This document shows, in pieces, positions 31,775-40,574 of a stretch of 64,000 bases of DNA (positions within the stretch are counted from its first letter, which is position 1; each line of letters opens with the position of its first letter). The DNA is from Agromyces kandeliae (lineage in GTDB: Bacteria > Actinomycetota > Actinomycetes > Actinomycetales > Microbacteriaceae). The position numbers and the translations under genes are program-made. Location: assembly GCF_009674665.1 (NCBI RefSeq), contig NZ_WKJD01000021.1, positions 62,001 through 126,000 on the forward strand, written 5' to 3'. A model generated the notes under the pieces. It ran no database searches. It had not been told where the DNA came from and worked only from the letters and a program-made list of their open reading frames with translations.

Positions 31775-33454
31775 TCATTCGGGGATCATCGCGCTGGAGC
31801 GCGTGGTCGTGGGCTGCGACCGCGTGCGACCGAGCCGGCGCCGGGGCGTCCACCCCTCGCGCGGGATCGACTCGAGCAGCATGCGGGTGTACTCCGCGGT
31901 CGGCGCATCGAGGATCTGTGCCGCGGTGCCTCGCTCCTCGATGCGCCCGTGGCGCATCACGACGACCTCGTCGCACAGCCGGCGGATGACGGTGAGGTCG
32001 TGCGTGATCATCAGGAGGGCCACGCCCGTCTCGCGGCGGATCGTGTCGAGGAGGGTGAGGATCTCGACCTGGGTCGTGACGTCGAGCGCCGAGACCGCCT
32101 CGTCGAGGACGAGCAGTTCCGGATCGGCGGCGAGCGCCCGGGCGATCGCCACCCGCTGTCGCTGGCCGCCCGAGAGCGCGCGCGGCCGGCGCGCGGCGAG
32201 CCCTTCGTCGAGCCGGACCTGCCTCATGAGCTCGCGGACGCGTCCGTCGACCACCTCCGCCGATTGGCGCGGTCGGTGCACGCGAACGGCCTCGGCCAGG
32301 CACTGCCGGACCGTCTGGCGCCGGTCGAGGGACTGGTAGGGGTCCTGGAACACCATCTGCGCGATCTTCGCCCGCACGCGCCGGTCCGCACTGCCGCGCG
32401 CCGGCCGGCTCCAGTCCTGGCCGTCGACCGTGATCGTGCCACGGTCGGGGCGCTCCAGCCCGAGCAGCATCCGGGCGGTCGTGGACTTGCCCGAACCCGA
32501 CTCGCCGACGATGCCGAGCGACCCGCCCGAGGCCATCTCGATCGAGAGGTCGTCCACGGCGACGAGCGTCTCCCGCCTGCCGGTCGCGCCGCGGACCTGG
32601 TAGGACTTGCGGAGGTGCTCGATGGTCACGAGGGGCCGAGGTGACTCGGTGGCCGGCTCGAGCGGCGGTGCCTCGTCGAGCGACGCGGACATGAGGACCT
32701 TGGTGTACTCCTCGCGCGCGTCGCGCCGCATCGACCCGGCTCGGAGCGTCTCGAGGATCCGGCCGCGCTGCATGACGTTCACGCGGTCGCAGACTGTCCC
32801 CGCGAGCGCGAGGTCATGGGTGACGAACAGCAGTGAGAGGTCGCGGTGCGCGCGGAGGTCGGCGAGCACCGCCATCACCTCCTCCTGGGTCGTCACGTCG
32901 AGGGCCGTCGTGATCTCGTCGGCCAGCAGGATGTCGGGATCCATCGCGAGGGTCGCGGCGATCATGACGCGCTGCAGGAGGCCGCCCGAGAGTTCGGCCG
33001 GGTACTGGCGCATGCGTCGGTCGGGGTCGGTGATGCCGACCTCGTCGAGCAGGTGCCGTGCGCGGGTCGCGGCGACATCCGGCCGCTCACCCGCGACGTG
33101 CACGAGCGCCTCGGTCATGAAGTCGCCGATCGTCCGCAGCGGGTTGAGGTGCGCACGCGGGGTCTGGAAGACCATGCCGATCCGCCGCGCGCGGAGGGCG
33201 CGCAGCGCGGTCGCGGTCATCCCGCCGAGGTCCTGGCCGTCGATCCGGATCCTGCCCTGCGTCGTGAAGTCGTCGGGCAGGAGGCCCGCGACCGCGCGGA
33301 GCGTGAGCGTCTTGCCCGAGCCCGACTCGCCGACGAGGCCGACCGCCTCGCCGCGGGCCACGGACAGCGTGGTGTCGGTGACGAGTCGGCGGGGGCCCTC
33401 CGGGCCCGGCGCGACGATGTCGAGGCGCTCGACCTCGAGGACGGGTGCGGTCAT
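31775..33454 (-). CDS. Peptide-type ABC transporter, fused double ATPase (DppD-DppF)
   Basis: A 559-residue protein with two nucleotide-binding domains in tandem. Domain 1 has Walker A GESGSGKT, signature LSGGLLQRV and Walker B ILLADEITTALD; domain 2 has GESGSGKS, LSGGQRQRV and LLVLDEAVSALD. In domain 1 the usual Pro after the catalytic Glu is Ile. It powers the importer formed with the two permeases upstream, whose second gene overlaps by ATGA (33451-33454). Fused ATPases of this kind serve oligopeptide, nickel or opine-type uptake systems. Confidence 0.94.
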   Translation of the reverse strand: MTAPVLEVERLDIVAPGPEGPRRLVTDTTLSVARGEAVGLVGESGSGKTLTLRAVAGLLPDDFTTQGRIRIDGQDLGGMTATALRALRARRIGMVFQTPRAHLNPLRTIGDFMTEALVHVAGERPDVAATRARHLLDEVGITDPDRRMRQYPAELSGGLLQRVMIAATLAMDPDILLADEITTALDVTTQEEVMAVLADLRAHRDLSLLFVTHDLALAGTVCDRVNVMQRGRILETLRAGSMRRDAREEYTKVLMSASLDEAPPLEPATESPRPLVTIEHLRKSYQVRGATGRRETLVAVDDLSIEMASGGSLGIVGESGSGKSTTARMLLGLERPDRGTITVDGQDWSRPARGSADRRVRAKIAQMVFQDPYQSLDRRQTVRQCLAEAVRVHRPRQSAEVVDGRVRELMRQVRLDEGLAARRPRALSGGQRQRVAIARALAADPELLVLDEAVSALDVTTQVEILTLLDTIRRETGVALLMITHDLTVIRRLCDEVVVMRHGRIEERGTAAQILDAPTAEYTRMLLESIPREGWTPRRRLGRTRSQPTTTRSSAMIPE

Positions 33455-34314
33455 CGCTCCTTCTCCTCAGCCCAGTCGGTGACCCTCGCCCCGATGATGC
33501 CGACGGCCAGCACGGTGATGACGACGAGGATCGCCGGGAAGACGGACTGCTCGGGCGCCCCCGCCAGGATCCCAGCCTGACCGGCGGCGATCATCGACCC
33601 CCAATCCGGGGACGGTGGTTGCTGGCCGAGTCCCAGGAACGAGATCGCCGCGAGGTCGAGCATGGCGTAGCCGAATCCGACGGCCATCTGCGCGGCGACG
33701 ATCGGAATCATCGCGGGCACGAGGTGCCGGAAGCAGATCGCCGGGCTCGATACGCCCTGCACCCGGAGCGCGGCGATGTACGGCTTCGCGAGTTCGCGGG
33801 CGGCGGCGGTGCGGGTGAGACGGGCGATGATCGGGATGTAGGCGATGGCGAGGGCGATGACGGGCGCGGCGAGGCCCTTGCCGAAGATCGTCACGGCGAG
33901 CACGGCGATCACGAGGCCGGGGATGGCGAAGATGACGTCGACCAGGCGGGCGATCCCACCACTCACCCATCCCCCGAACCAGGCCGCGGCCAACGCGAGC
34001 CCGACGCCGAGGATCGTCGAGAGGACGACCACGACGGCGGGCGCGAACACGCTCGCCGCGGCTCCGACGAGCACCCGGGACAGGATGTCGCGCCCGAGAT
34101 CGTCGGTGCCGAAGGGGTGCTCGAGGCTGGGGGCGCCGTTCAGCGGTCCGACGTACAGCTCGTTCGGGTCGTAGGGCGCCAGCCACGGCCCCGCCAGGGC
34201 GACCACGCTGATGACGCCGAACGCGATGACGGCGACGAGGAACGTCGGGTCTCGTCTCGCGACCCGCCTGGCCGCGGCCGGCACGGTGCCGTTCGCGATC
34301 TGGGCGACGCTCAT
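33451..34314 (-). CDS. Peptide-type ABC transporter permease (DppC-like)
   Basis: A 287-residue permease. The ATG at 34314 gives MSVAQIANGTVPAAARR, then the DppC/OppC features LAPYDPNELYVGPLNGAP and HPFGTDDLGRDILSRVL before the six-span membrane domain, with the loop AALRVQGVSSPAICFRHLVP. The start overlaps the upstream permease stop by four bases. It pairs with the DppB-like permease to form the membrane channel. Confidence 0.94.
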   Translation of the reverse strand: MSVAQIANGTVPAAARRVARRDPTFLVAVIAFGVISVVALAGPWLAPYDPNELYVGPLNGAPSLEHPFGTDDLGRDILSRVLVGAAASVFAPAVVVVLSTILGVGLALAAAWFGGWVSGGIARLVDVIFAIPGLVIAVLAVTIFGKGLAAPVIALAIAYIPIIARLTRTAAARELAKPYIAALRVQGVSSPAICFRHLVPAMIPIVAAQMAVGFGYAMLDLAAISFLGLGQQPPSPDWGSMIAAGQAGILAGAPEQSVFPAILVVITVLAVGIIGARVTDWAEEKER

Positions 34315-35264
34315 GAGGTCCTCCCTCCGCCGACGCTGGACGGGTCGATGATCGCGCTGATCAGGTCTGCGACCGCGTTCAGCACCACGAAGATCGTCAC
34401 CAGCAGGAGCGAGACGATCTGCACGACCGGCAGGTCGGCTCGTGCGGCCGCCTGGACGAGCAGCGAGCCGATGCCGCCGAGGCCGAACGCGACCTCCGCG
34501 ATCGCGGATGCGGCGAACAGCCCGGCGATGGTCGTGCCCGCGATGGCGAGGATCTGCGGCGAGGCATTGCGGAACACGTGCACGCCGAAGATGCGACGCC
34601 GCGGGATGCCGCGCACCCGTGCCGTGTCGACGTGCTCGCTGTGCAACTGGGCGACGAGCGAGCCGCGGGTCACCCGGCTGACATACGCGATGAAGAGCAC
34701 TGCGAGCGAGATGGCGGGCAGGACCAGGTGCCAGAGGCGGTCCCACACCCCCTCGCCCTCACCGTAGACGGGGAACCAGCCGAGGCTCTTGGCGAAGACC
34801 CAGATCAGCAGGATGGCGACGACGAAGGTCGGCAGCGCCATCCCGAGCGAGGTCATCGCCGCGATGGTGCGGTCCACCACCCGACCGCGGGTGGCGGCGA
34901 GGATGCCGGAACCCACGCCGAAGACGAGGATCAGCAGCACGGTCAGCAGCACGAGCTGGAGGGTGATGCCGAATCGCGGGCCGACGAGGGAGACCACCGG
35001 CGTCTTGTAGACGAAGGATCGCCCGAAGTCCCCCTGGATGGCGCCGGTGAGCCACTGCCAGTACCGCGACCAGACCGGGTCGTCGAGGTGGTACTCCGCC
35101 CGGATCTGCTCGACGAGCTCGGGCGTCGGCTTCGCACCTCCGGCCAGAGCCGCGATCGGGTCGCCGGTCAGCAGCACCGCCGAGTAGATGACCATGCTGG
35201 CGAGGATGAGCGTCAGCAGCATCCCGCCGAGCCGTCCGAGCACGGTCCGCGTGAGCACGTTCAC
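34311..35264 (-). CDS. Peptide-type ABC transporter permease (DppB-like)
   Basis: A 317-residue permease with the DppB/OppB pattern. The first span is near residues 12-32, a long extracytoplasmic region contains PTPELVEQIRAEYHLDDPVW and WLTGAIQGDFGRSF, followed by five more spans and the loop DTARVRGIPRRRIFGVHVFRN contacting the ATPase. It starts 132 bp downstream of the binding-protein gene, with no hairpin of note in between. Confidence 0.94.
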   Translation of the reverse strand: MNVLTRTVLGRLGGMLLTLILASMVIYSAVLLTGDPIAALAGGAKPTPELVEQIRAEYHLDDPVWSRYWQWLTGAIQGDFGRSFVYKTPVVSLVGPRFGITLQLVLLTVLLILVFGVGSGILAATRGRVVDRTIAAMTSLGMALPTFVVAILLIWVFAKSLGWFPVYGEGEGVWDRLWHLVLPAISLAVLFIAYVSRVTRGSLVAQLHSEHVDTARVRGIPRRRIFGVHVFRNASPQILAIAGTTIAGLFAASAIAEVAFGLGGIGSLLVQAAARADLPVVQIVSLLLVTIFVVLNAVADLISAIIDPSSVGGGRTS

Positions 35265-35396
35265 GTCGCCGCCTCCTCTCCGTGTCGTGGGTCGGGCGAC
35301 CCGGCACGCGGGCCGCCGGGGCCGCGGAACCCCCGTGAAGGGAGGATCCCACGGCTCCGACCGGCCGGCGCGTGCATCGGGTGCCGATCGTTCCGG

Positions 35397-37046
35397 CTAC
35401 TTGCCGCCGAGGTGCAGCGCCCAGGGGCTGCTGTACGCGGCGATGGACGTGGTGACTCCAGTGAGCTCGTCACTGAGGTACGTGAGCTGGTAGGTCCCGG
35501 CGAGCGTCACCTGGAGCATGTCGGGGGCGAAGACCTCCTGCGCCGCCGTGAACTCCCGAGCGGCCGTCTCGGGATCGGTGGCGTTCCGGGCCGCGAGCAG
35601 GTGCTCGGTCACCTCTGGGTTCTCGTAGCCGCTCCAATTGAAGATGCCTCCCATCTCGGGCGGCAGCATGAACAAGGACGGGTAGCCGAGCACGCCGGGG
35701 GTCTCCAGGTAGCCCTGCGTGGCCACGAAGTCGACGCCCTCGCGCTTGCTGGGGTCGTAGAACAGCGCGCCGAAGTCGGAGGCCTGCATCTCGTCGATTC
35801 GGATGTCCAGGCCGATCTGCTTCCCGGCGCTCTGGATGATCGCGGCGGTCTGCTGGAACTCCTTGGCGCCGGACGGGACGGCGACGACCAACGGCCGGCT
35901 GACGTCCTCACCGCTCTCCTCGACCAGTGCCGTGGCGGCCTCGAGGTCGACCTCGGGCTCGGCGAGCGCGTCGTAGCCCTCCTGGTAGGTGCCGGAGGCC
36001 TCCATCGAGTGGAAGGAGAACTCGGGCACGATCGTCTTCTGGACGTAGCCGAGGCCGTTCACGACGGTCTCGAGGTACTGGTCGCGGTCGATCGCGAGGT
36101 TCAGGGCCTGCCGGATCTTCGGGTTCGCCGCCGCGCTGGTGGCCGATGCGGGCCCGAAGCTGTACGACGCGGTCGAGTGGCCGACCGTCAGCGAGCCCGC
36201 ACCATCTCCCTCGAACACCGCTCGTGAGCCCGGCGAGACGTTGATCGCGCCGTCGATCTCGCCCTGCGTGAGCGCGGTGGCCAGGGTCGATCCGTCACTG
36301 ACGAAGGTGTACGTCAGCGTCCCGACGAGCGGGGCGCCGTTCCAGTAGTCCTCGTTCGCGATGGTCACGATCTCGCTGCCCGGCGTCCACCCGCCGTCCT
36401 GAAGCTCGAACGGACCGGTGCACATCAGGCCCGCGTCAGGCGTGCCGACCGCGGCGCCGTTGGCCTCGCCGAACGCCTTCTGCATGACCGCACCGCCCTG
36501 GCCCGCGAGCGCGTCCCTGAAGGTGGAGTCGGGTGCGATGAACCGCACGGTGACCTCGTTCGGTCCGGTGGCGGCGATGCCGGCCGTCGGGTCGGGGTCG
36601 ACCAGGGCGAACGCCCCGTACCACTGCGAAGCGGGGTTCGTGTTCTGCTGCAGGCTGTACACGACGTCGTCGGCCGTCACCGGGCTTCCGTCCCAGAACG
36701 TGACGTCGTCGCGGAGCGTGATCACGAAGGTGACCGGATCGACGAACTCGGCCCGTTCGGCGACGCCCGGCTCGATCGAGAAGTCGGGCTGCAACGAGAG
36801 CAGGTTGTCGCAGAGGTTCGGGATGATGAGGTTCGCCGAGGCGGCCGGGTTGAGCGTGGCGGGCTCGCCCTCCACGATCGCCCAGGTCACCTCGTCGACG
36901 GCCTGGGTGCCGGCCGGCTGCGCGTCGACGATCTCGAAATCGTCACCGACGACGTCGGCATCGTCCGCGTCGCGAGGAGTGCAGGCGGTGAGCGCGAGCA
37001 GCGCGGCGCCGGCAACGGCGCCGGCCGCGAGTGCGGTTCTCTTCAT
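35397..37046 (-). CDS. Peptide-type ABC transporter substrate-binding lipoprotein (SBP_bac_5)
   Basis: A 549-residue solute-binding protein of family 5. It has signal peptide with lipobox LTAC (Cys22), then the family landmarks EPATLNPAASANL, FWDGSPVTADDVVYSLQ and NPKIRQALNLAIDRDQYLE. It would capture the operon's substrate outside the cell. The family binds peptides but also opines, nickel chelates and aromatic compounds, so the presence of oxygenase and hydrolase genes leaves the ligand open. Confidence 0.93.
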   Translation of the reverse strand: MKRTALAAGAVAGAALLALTACTPRDADDADVVGDDFEIVDAQPAGTQAVDEVTWAIVEGEPATLNPAASANLIIPNLCDNLLSLQPDFSIEPGVAERAEFVDPVTFVITLRDDVTFWDGSPVTADDVVYSLQQNTNPASQWYGAFALVDPDPTAGIAATGPNEVTVRFIAPDSTFRDALAGQGGAVMQKAFGEANGAAVGTPDAGLMCTGPFELQDGGWTPGSEIVTIANEDYWNGAPLVGTLTYTFVSDGSTLATALTQGEIDGAINVSPGSRAVFEGDGAGSLTVGHSTASYSFGPASATSAAANPKIRQALNLAIDRDQYLETVVNGLGYVQKTIVPEFSFHSMEASGTYQEGYDALAEPEVDLEAATALVEESGEDVSRPLVVAVPSGAKEFQQTAAIIQSAGKQIGLDIRIDEMQASDFGALFYDPSKREGVDFVATQGYLETPGVLGYPSLFMLPPEMGGIFNWSGYENPEVTEHLLAARNATDPETAAREFTAAQEVFAPDMLQVTLAGTYQLTYLSDELTGVTTSIAAYSSPWALHLGGK

Positions 37047-37172
37047 GATGGGTTCCGTTCGATCCGTACGGTCAGGTCGGGATGCAGCCCGACCGCGGGT
37101 TGGGTGAGGTGGATGGTGCGGTCCTGCCTGTGTTCGGTTGTCCTGTGGTGCTGGCGTTGCGGGGCGAGCCGT

Positions 37173-37634
37173 TCAGGCGACCAGGTACACGCGGATGCAG
37201 ACCTGACCGTCCTCGTCGCGGGCGAGTCCGATGAACTGGTGTTCGGCCAGCCAACGGTGCTGCGGGGCATCCGTCTGGAAGACGGGTGCGGTGCGGAAGT
37301 AGAGGCCGGGTTCGTCCTCGGGAACGTTCTCTCCGCGTTCCATCCGCGCGAGCACGTCGGGGGTCGCCCGGAAGTAGCCGCGGTTCAGGATGTCGATGAC
37401 GGCGCCGTCGTCGGCGCGGATCAGGTATCGGGCCTCGAGTTGGGCAGTGCCGTGACGCTCGACCGCCCAGTCGCCGCCGCCCGGCAGGACTTCGCCGTTC
37501 AGCCGCGGGCCGGCGACCGTGCCGCCCGAGATCGGGGTGAACGAGAGCCGTTCTTCGGGACCGCGTCCGATGTGCAGGTCGGCGTCGATCGTGGCTCGGA
37601 TCTCGAAGACGTACTCCAGGACGGGGTTTATCAC
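37173..37634 (-). CDS. DUF3237 (UPF0311) protein, copy 2
   Basis: A 153-residue paralogue of the DUF3237 protein at 31279-31758. Shared features are ISGGTVAGPRLNGEVLPGGGDW, ARYLIRADDG, ILNRGYF, and FRTAPVFQTDAPQHRWLAEHQFIGLAR. It begins with GTG at 37634, preceded by AAGGAG at 7 bp; this GTG overlaps the CocE stop codon (GTGA), so translation is coupled. Function is unknown; the conserved GGGDW and NRG motifs are probable active or binding sites. Confidence 0.88.
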   Translation of the reverse strand: MINPVLEYVFEIRATIDADLHIGRGPEERLSFTPISGGTVAGPRLNGEVLPGGGDWAVERHGTAQLEARYLIRADDGAVIDILNRGYFRATPDVLARMERGENVPEDEPGLYFRTAPVFQTDAPQHRWLAEHQFIGLARDEDGQVCIRVYLVA

Positions 37635-39298
37635 GGCAGTTCTCCTTCGAGGACGGGCAGGGTGAGCGAAAGGCCGTCGCGACCACCGACGGCGAGGGAC
37701 TGTGTATTGCAGCGGGTCTCGCCCCACGTCCAGGGGTCGGCGCCGGTGCCCGTCTGCGGCAGGAACTCGGGGTAGTCGCTGCTGGAGATGTGTACGCGGA
37801 GTCGATGGCCCGCTTGGAGGCGGTACCCGACGTGACCGAGGTCGATCTCGAGGGTCTCGGGTTCCGTCGCCTGCAGCAACTGCTGCTGTCCGCGCGCGAT
37901 TCGCAGTGCCGTGCCGTCGGGGGCGACGTCGAGCAGCCGGACGAAGCAGTCCATGACGGGTCCGTCGGAGCAGACGCGGAGCCGTGCGGTCACCGGCCCG
38001 GCCAGGTCGACATGACTCGGAACGGGCGGCGAATCGAACCGGAGCACGTCCGAGCGGTCGCCGATCGGAGCCTCGTCGGGGTGAGACAGCAGGAACGAGA
38101 AGGCGTCCGGAGCGCTCGACGGCACGAGGTCGGCCGGATCGTGGGTCCACTGCATCGTCGCCTCGGTGGCAGTGCTGTCCGCGACGAGCCCGCCGTCGAC
38201 GGTCGCATGTCGGGTGACGGTTTGCACGTCAGCGGGCGGCCACGTCGACGCCTCCTGCATTCCCTCCGTACCCGCGAGGTTCCAGCTGACCCGGGGGATG
38301 TCGCCCGGTGCGCCGTTCCCGCGCACGAACACGTCGAAGAAGGCGATCGCCGGGTCGAGAGTGCGGGGCAGCAGATCGCGGATCTGCTGCTCGCTGCGTT
38401 CCCACACCCGATCGCGCTCGGCATCGAGCAGTCGGTAGCTCTCGTGGTCGATCGACTCGATCCGCAGGTAGTGGTGGGCGTCCCAGTTCGGATGGCGCCC
38501 GATCTCATCGACATCGGCCCACGAGAGCGGCGCGCAGTTGTCCCACCATCCGATCGTGTGCAGCACCGGCACGGAACGACCTGCGAACGGGTCCCCGCCC
38601 GGGAACCGCTGCAAGTGCACCGGATTCGGGTACCACTGGTCGTAGGAGAGCCCGCGTGCGCCGACCTGGTTCATGAACTCCTCGGCCTGGGTTGCGAAGT
38701 CGCGACGCGACCAGTCGGGCTCCCAGTGCAGCGCATCGTTGGCGAAGAACTGCGTGAGCGGGTACAGGTACGTCACGCCCCACTCGACGCGGCGAGTCCG
38801 CCCCGGCGAGTTCCGATGCACCGGCTCACCCAGCTGCGTCCCGGTCACCCGAGGCGAGATCGCCTTGAGCGCCGGATGCCCGCTGGCGGCAGCCGCCCAT
38901 TGGGTGTAGCCGTAGTAGCTGTCTCCCCACATCGCGACCCGCCCGTTCGACCACGGCTGACGGATGATCCACTCGATCGTGTCGTACCCGTCGTCGACCT
39001 CGTTCACGAAGAGGAGCGCGTCGCCTTCGGAGCGGAACTTGCCGCGAACGTCCTGCGCGACGACGCGGTAGCCATGCCCCATGAAGTACTCGGCGATCAG
39101 CGGAATGAAGCAGTAGTAGCCCGACTTGTCGTAGGGCAGCCGGATGAGGATGGTGTCGCCCGGGCTCGTCTCGACGTCGCCAGGTGCGCCGGGCAGGTAG
39201 ACGTCGGCCGCGAGCCGCACCCCGTCGCGAACCCGCACACGCGCCGGAAACGAGAGTGCGCTCTCGGGTGCCGGCGGGGTTCGAACGATGTCGAGCAT
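37631..39298 (-). CDS. CocE/NonD-family hydrolase (S15-like)
   Basis: A 555-residue hydrolase of the CocE/X-Pro dipeptidyl-peptidase group. The alpha/beta-hydrolase core carries nucleophile Ser127 in WGDSYYGYTQ, with the oxyanion-side Tyr in LPYDKSGYY and a probable acid in GWWDNCAPLS. A C-terminal PepX_C jelly roll follows (about 330-545, GPVTARLRVCSDGPVMDCFVRL, QAGHRLRVHISSSDYPEF). No signal peptide is visible. The family cleaves esters or amides such as cocaine and glutaryl-7-ACA. It is the first gene of the ten-gene operon, with promoter elements and a TetR-type operator upstream. Confidence 0.93.
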   Translation of the reverse strand: MLDIVRTPPAPESALSFPARVRVRDGVRLAADVYLPGAPGDVETSPGDTILIRLPYDKSGYYCFIPLIAEYFMGHGYRVVAQDVRGKFRSEGDALLFVNEVDDGYDTIEWIIRQPWSNGRVAMWGDSYYGYTQWAAAASGHPALKAISPRVTGTQLGEPVHRNSPGRTRRVEWGVTYLYPLTQFFANDALHWEPDWSRRDFATQAEEFMNQVGARGLSYDQWYPNPVHLQRFPGGDPFAGRSVPVLHTIGWWDNCAPLSWADVDEIGRHPNWDAHHYLRIESIDHESYRLLDAERDRVWERSEQQIRDLLPRTLDPAIAFFDVFVRGNGAPGDIPRVSWNLAGTEGMQEASTWPPADVQTVTRHATVDGGLVADSTATEATMQWTHDPADLVPSSAPDAFSFLLSHPDEAPIGDRSDVLRFDSPPVPSHVDLAGPVTARLRVCSDGPVMDCFVRLLDVAPDGTALRIARGQQQLLQATEPETLEIDLGHVGYRLQAGHRLRVHISSSDYPEFLPQTGTGADPWTWGETRCNTQSLAVGGRDGLSLTLPVLEGELP

Positions 39299-39342
39299 GT
39301 CTCTCCTCTGCGAGGCGCATCGCCGATCGATGCGGTGAGGTC

Positions 39343-39371
39343 ACGCTACGGAGCCTTTCGTAAATAGTCAA
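39343..39371 (-). promoter_or_regulatory. Promoter of the CocE operon
   Basis: On the minus strand TTGACT (39371-39366) and TAGCGT (39348-39343) are separated by 17 bp, a good sigma-70-type arrangement. Transcription would start near 39336, about 38 bp before the CocE start codon. Confidence 0.5.
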
Positions 39372-39380
39372 GTCCGACTA
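39365..39380. promoter_or_regulatory. Probable TetR operator overlapping the -35 box
   Basis: TAGTC-AAGTCC-GACTA is a 16-bp inverted repeat, with a further GACTA copy adjoining at 39381. It covers the -35 hexamer of the CocE operon and lies 75 bp before the divergent tetR-type gene, so one site could control both directions. Confidence 0.5.
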
Positions 39381-39454
39381 GACTAGAATTTATCGCGCCG
39401 CTACACTCGCAACGGCGGAACCGCGCAGTCTGCGCACGAGAGGAGTACGAGTCG

Positions 39455-40027
39455 ATGGGTCGCCCCTCTGTCGCCGCCGAGCGACGCGCGCAGATCCTGG
39501 ACGCCACGATGGCGACGATCGCCGAACACGGCATCCACGGCACGACGCTCGACCGCATCGCCGACGCCGTCGGGATGTCGCGCGGCCACGTCCGGCACTT
39601 CGTCGGCAATCGCGACCGGCTGCTCCTCGATACGGCCATCGCGGTCTTCGCGGGCGGGAACGGGCAGGTCGGCTCCATACTCCCGTCCGAGGTCGACGAC
39701 CTCGATGCCGCGCTCGACTACCTCTTCGGGCCCGAGTTCAACTCTCCCGATCGGGAGAACGCCGTGGTGCTCGGACTCGTCGAGCTCGCGCGCGTGACTC
39801 CGGATATCGCGGACGTCCTCACGACGGCGTACACGGCGACGCGTCTGCAGATCGCCGACCTGATCGCACGTTCGCATCCTCAGGCATCGCAGGAGTCACG
39901 ACTGACCGCGGCGTACGGCGTGCTCACCTGCGCCCTGGGCTCGGTGTTCCTCGGCGACTTCGACCGGGATCCGGCGCTCATGGAACGGACACGTGCCGCG
40001 GCGGAATCGCTCCTGGCCGCGCTCTGA
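39455..40027 (+). CDS. TetR-family transcriptional regulator
   Basis: A 190-residue TetR/AcrR repressor. The N-terminal HTH is QILDATMATIAEHGIHGTTLDRIADAVGMSRGHVRHFVGNRDRLL (about 13-58) and the rest is a helical ligand-binding domain. ATG 39455 follows GAGGAG at 9 bp. It faces the ten-gene operon and most likely represses it until the substrate or an intermediate binds. The 346 bp that follow, up to the tRNA, show no further gene, only the tRNA terminator hairpin. Confidence 0.93.
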   Translation: MGRPSVAAERRAQILDATMATIAEHGIHGTTLDRIADAVGMSRGHVRHFVGNRDRLLLDTAIAVFAGGNGQVGSILPSEVDDLDAALDYLFGPEFNSPDRENAVVLGLVELARVTPDIADVLTTAYTATRLQIADLIARSHPQASQESRLTAAYGVLTCALGSVFLGDFDRDPALMERTRAAAESLLAAL

Positions 40028-40342
40028 CACGCGGCAGGAGCGAGCGCGTTCACTCTCACCAAGATCGCGAGAACCGTCCACCTGAAGCACTCCCAGCTGA
40101 GCACGTTCATCGCCTTGGCTCGCTGGAATGGTGAGCGCGGCCGATCGAGAGGGGGCTTCGCGGGCCCGCCCTGCGCACCGCCTTTCGGCCCGGAACGGCG
40201 ACGTCGGCGTGCTGCGGACCTGCTCCCGCACTCCGCGCCCAGCCGATTCGCTCTCCCGGGGTCTCAATCGCCTTGCGAGCGCGACTCAAGAAGCTGGGAA
40301 ACTAGCGGGAATCAGACGTGCGAAGTGAGGCACGAACACGAA

Positions 40343-40364
40343 AACCCCCGCCTGAGCGGGGGTT
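40343..40364 (-). terminator. Rho-independent terminator of tRNA-Gln
   Basis: A perfect 9-bp stem, AACCCCCGC with GCGGGGGTT around a four-base loop, followed on the minus strand by a TTTT run. It lies 9 bp downstream of the tRNA 3' end. Confidence 0.85.
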
Positions 40365-40372
40365 CTTCACTG

Positions 40373-40444
40373 CTGGGGTACCTGGACTCGAACCAAGAAC
40401 AACTGAACCAGAATCAGCCGTGTTGCCAATTACACCATACCCCA
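40373..40444 (-). tRNA. tRNA-Gln (anticodon CUG)
   Basis: A 72-nt cloverleaf. The acceptor stem TGGGGTA pairs with TACCCCA, the discriminator is G, the anticodon loop TTCTGGT carries CTG, and the T-loop is TTCGAGT. CCA is not encoded. The U-A first pair of the acceptor stem is a known identity feature of tRNA-Gln. It lies 130 bp downstream of gltX on the same strand and ends in its own terminator. Confidence 0.93.
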
Positions 40445-40574
40445 ATGGCCCTGAACCGGGGTTCCGGGCCGACATGTAACTGTAGCCGATCGCGGGGTGC
40501 GGTCCAAATCGAGCGGGCCTCGTGAGCGGATGCCGCGGCGCGCCGTGCAGGGCGCGGCCGCGGCATCCGTCGGG

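Noticed and set aside
40027..40373. Possible small gene or mobile-element end beside tRNA-Gln
   Set aside because: No coding signal on either strand, no integrase, and no direct repeat of the tRNA 3' end was found, so it is not called an attachment site.
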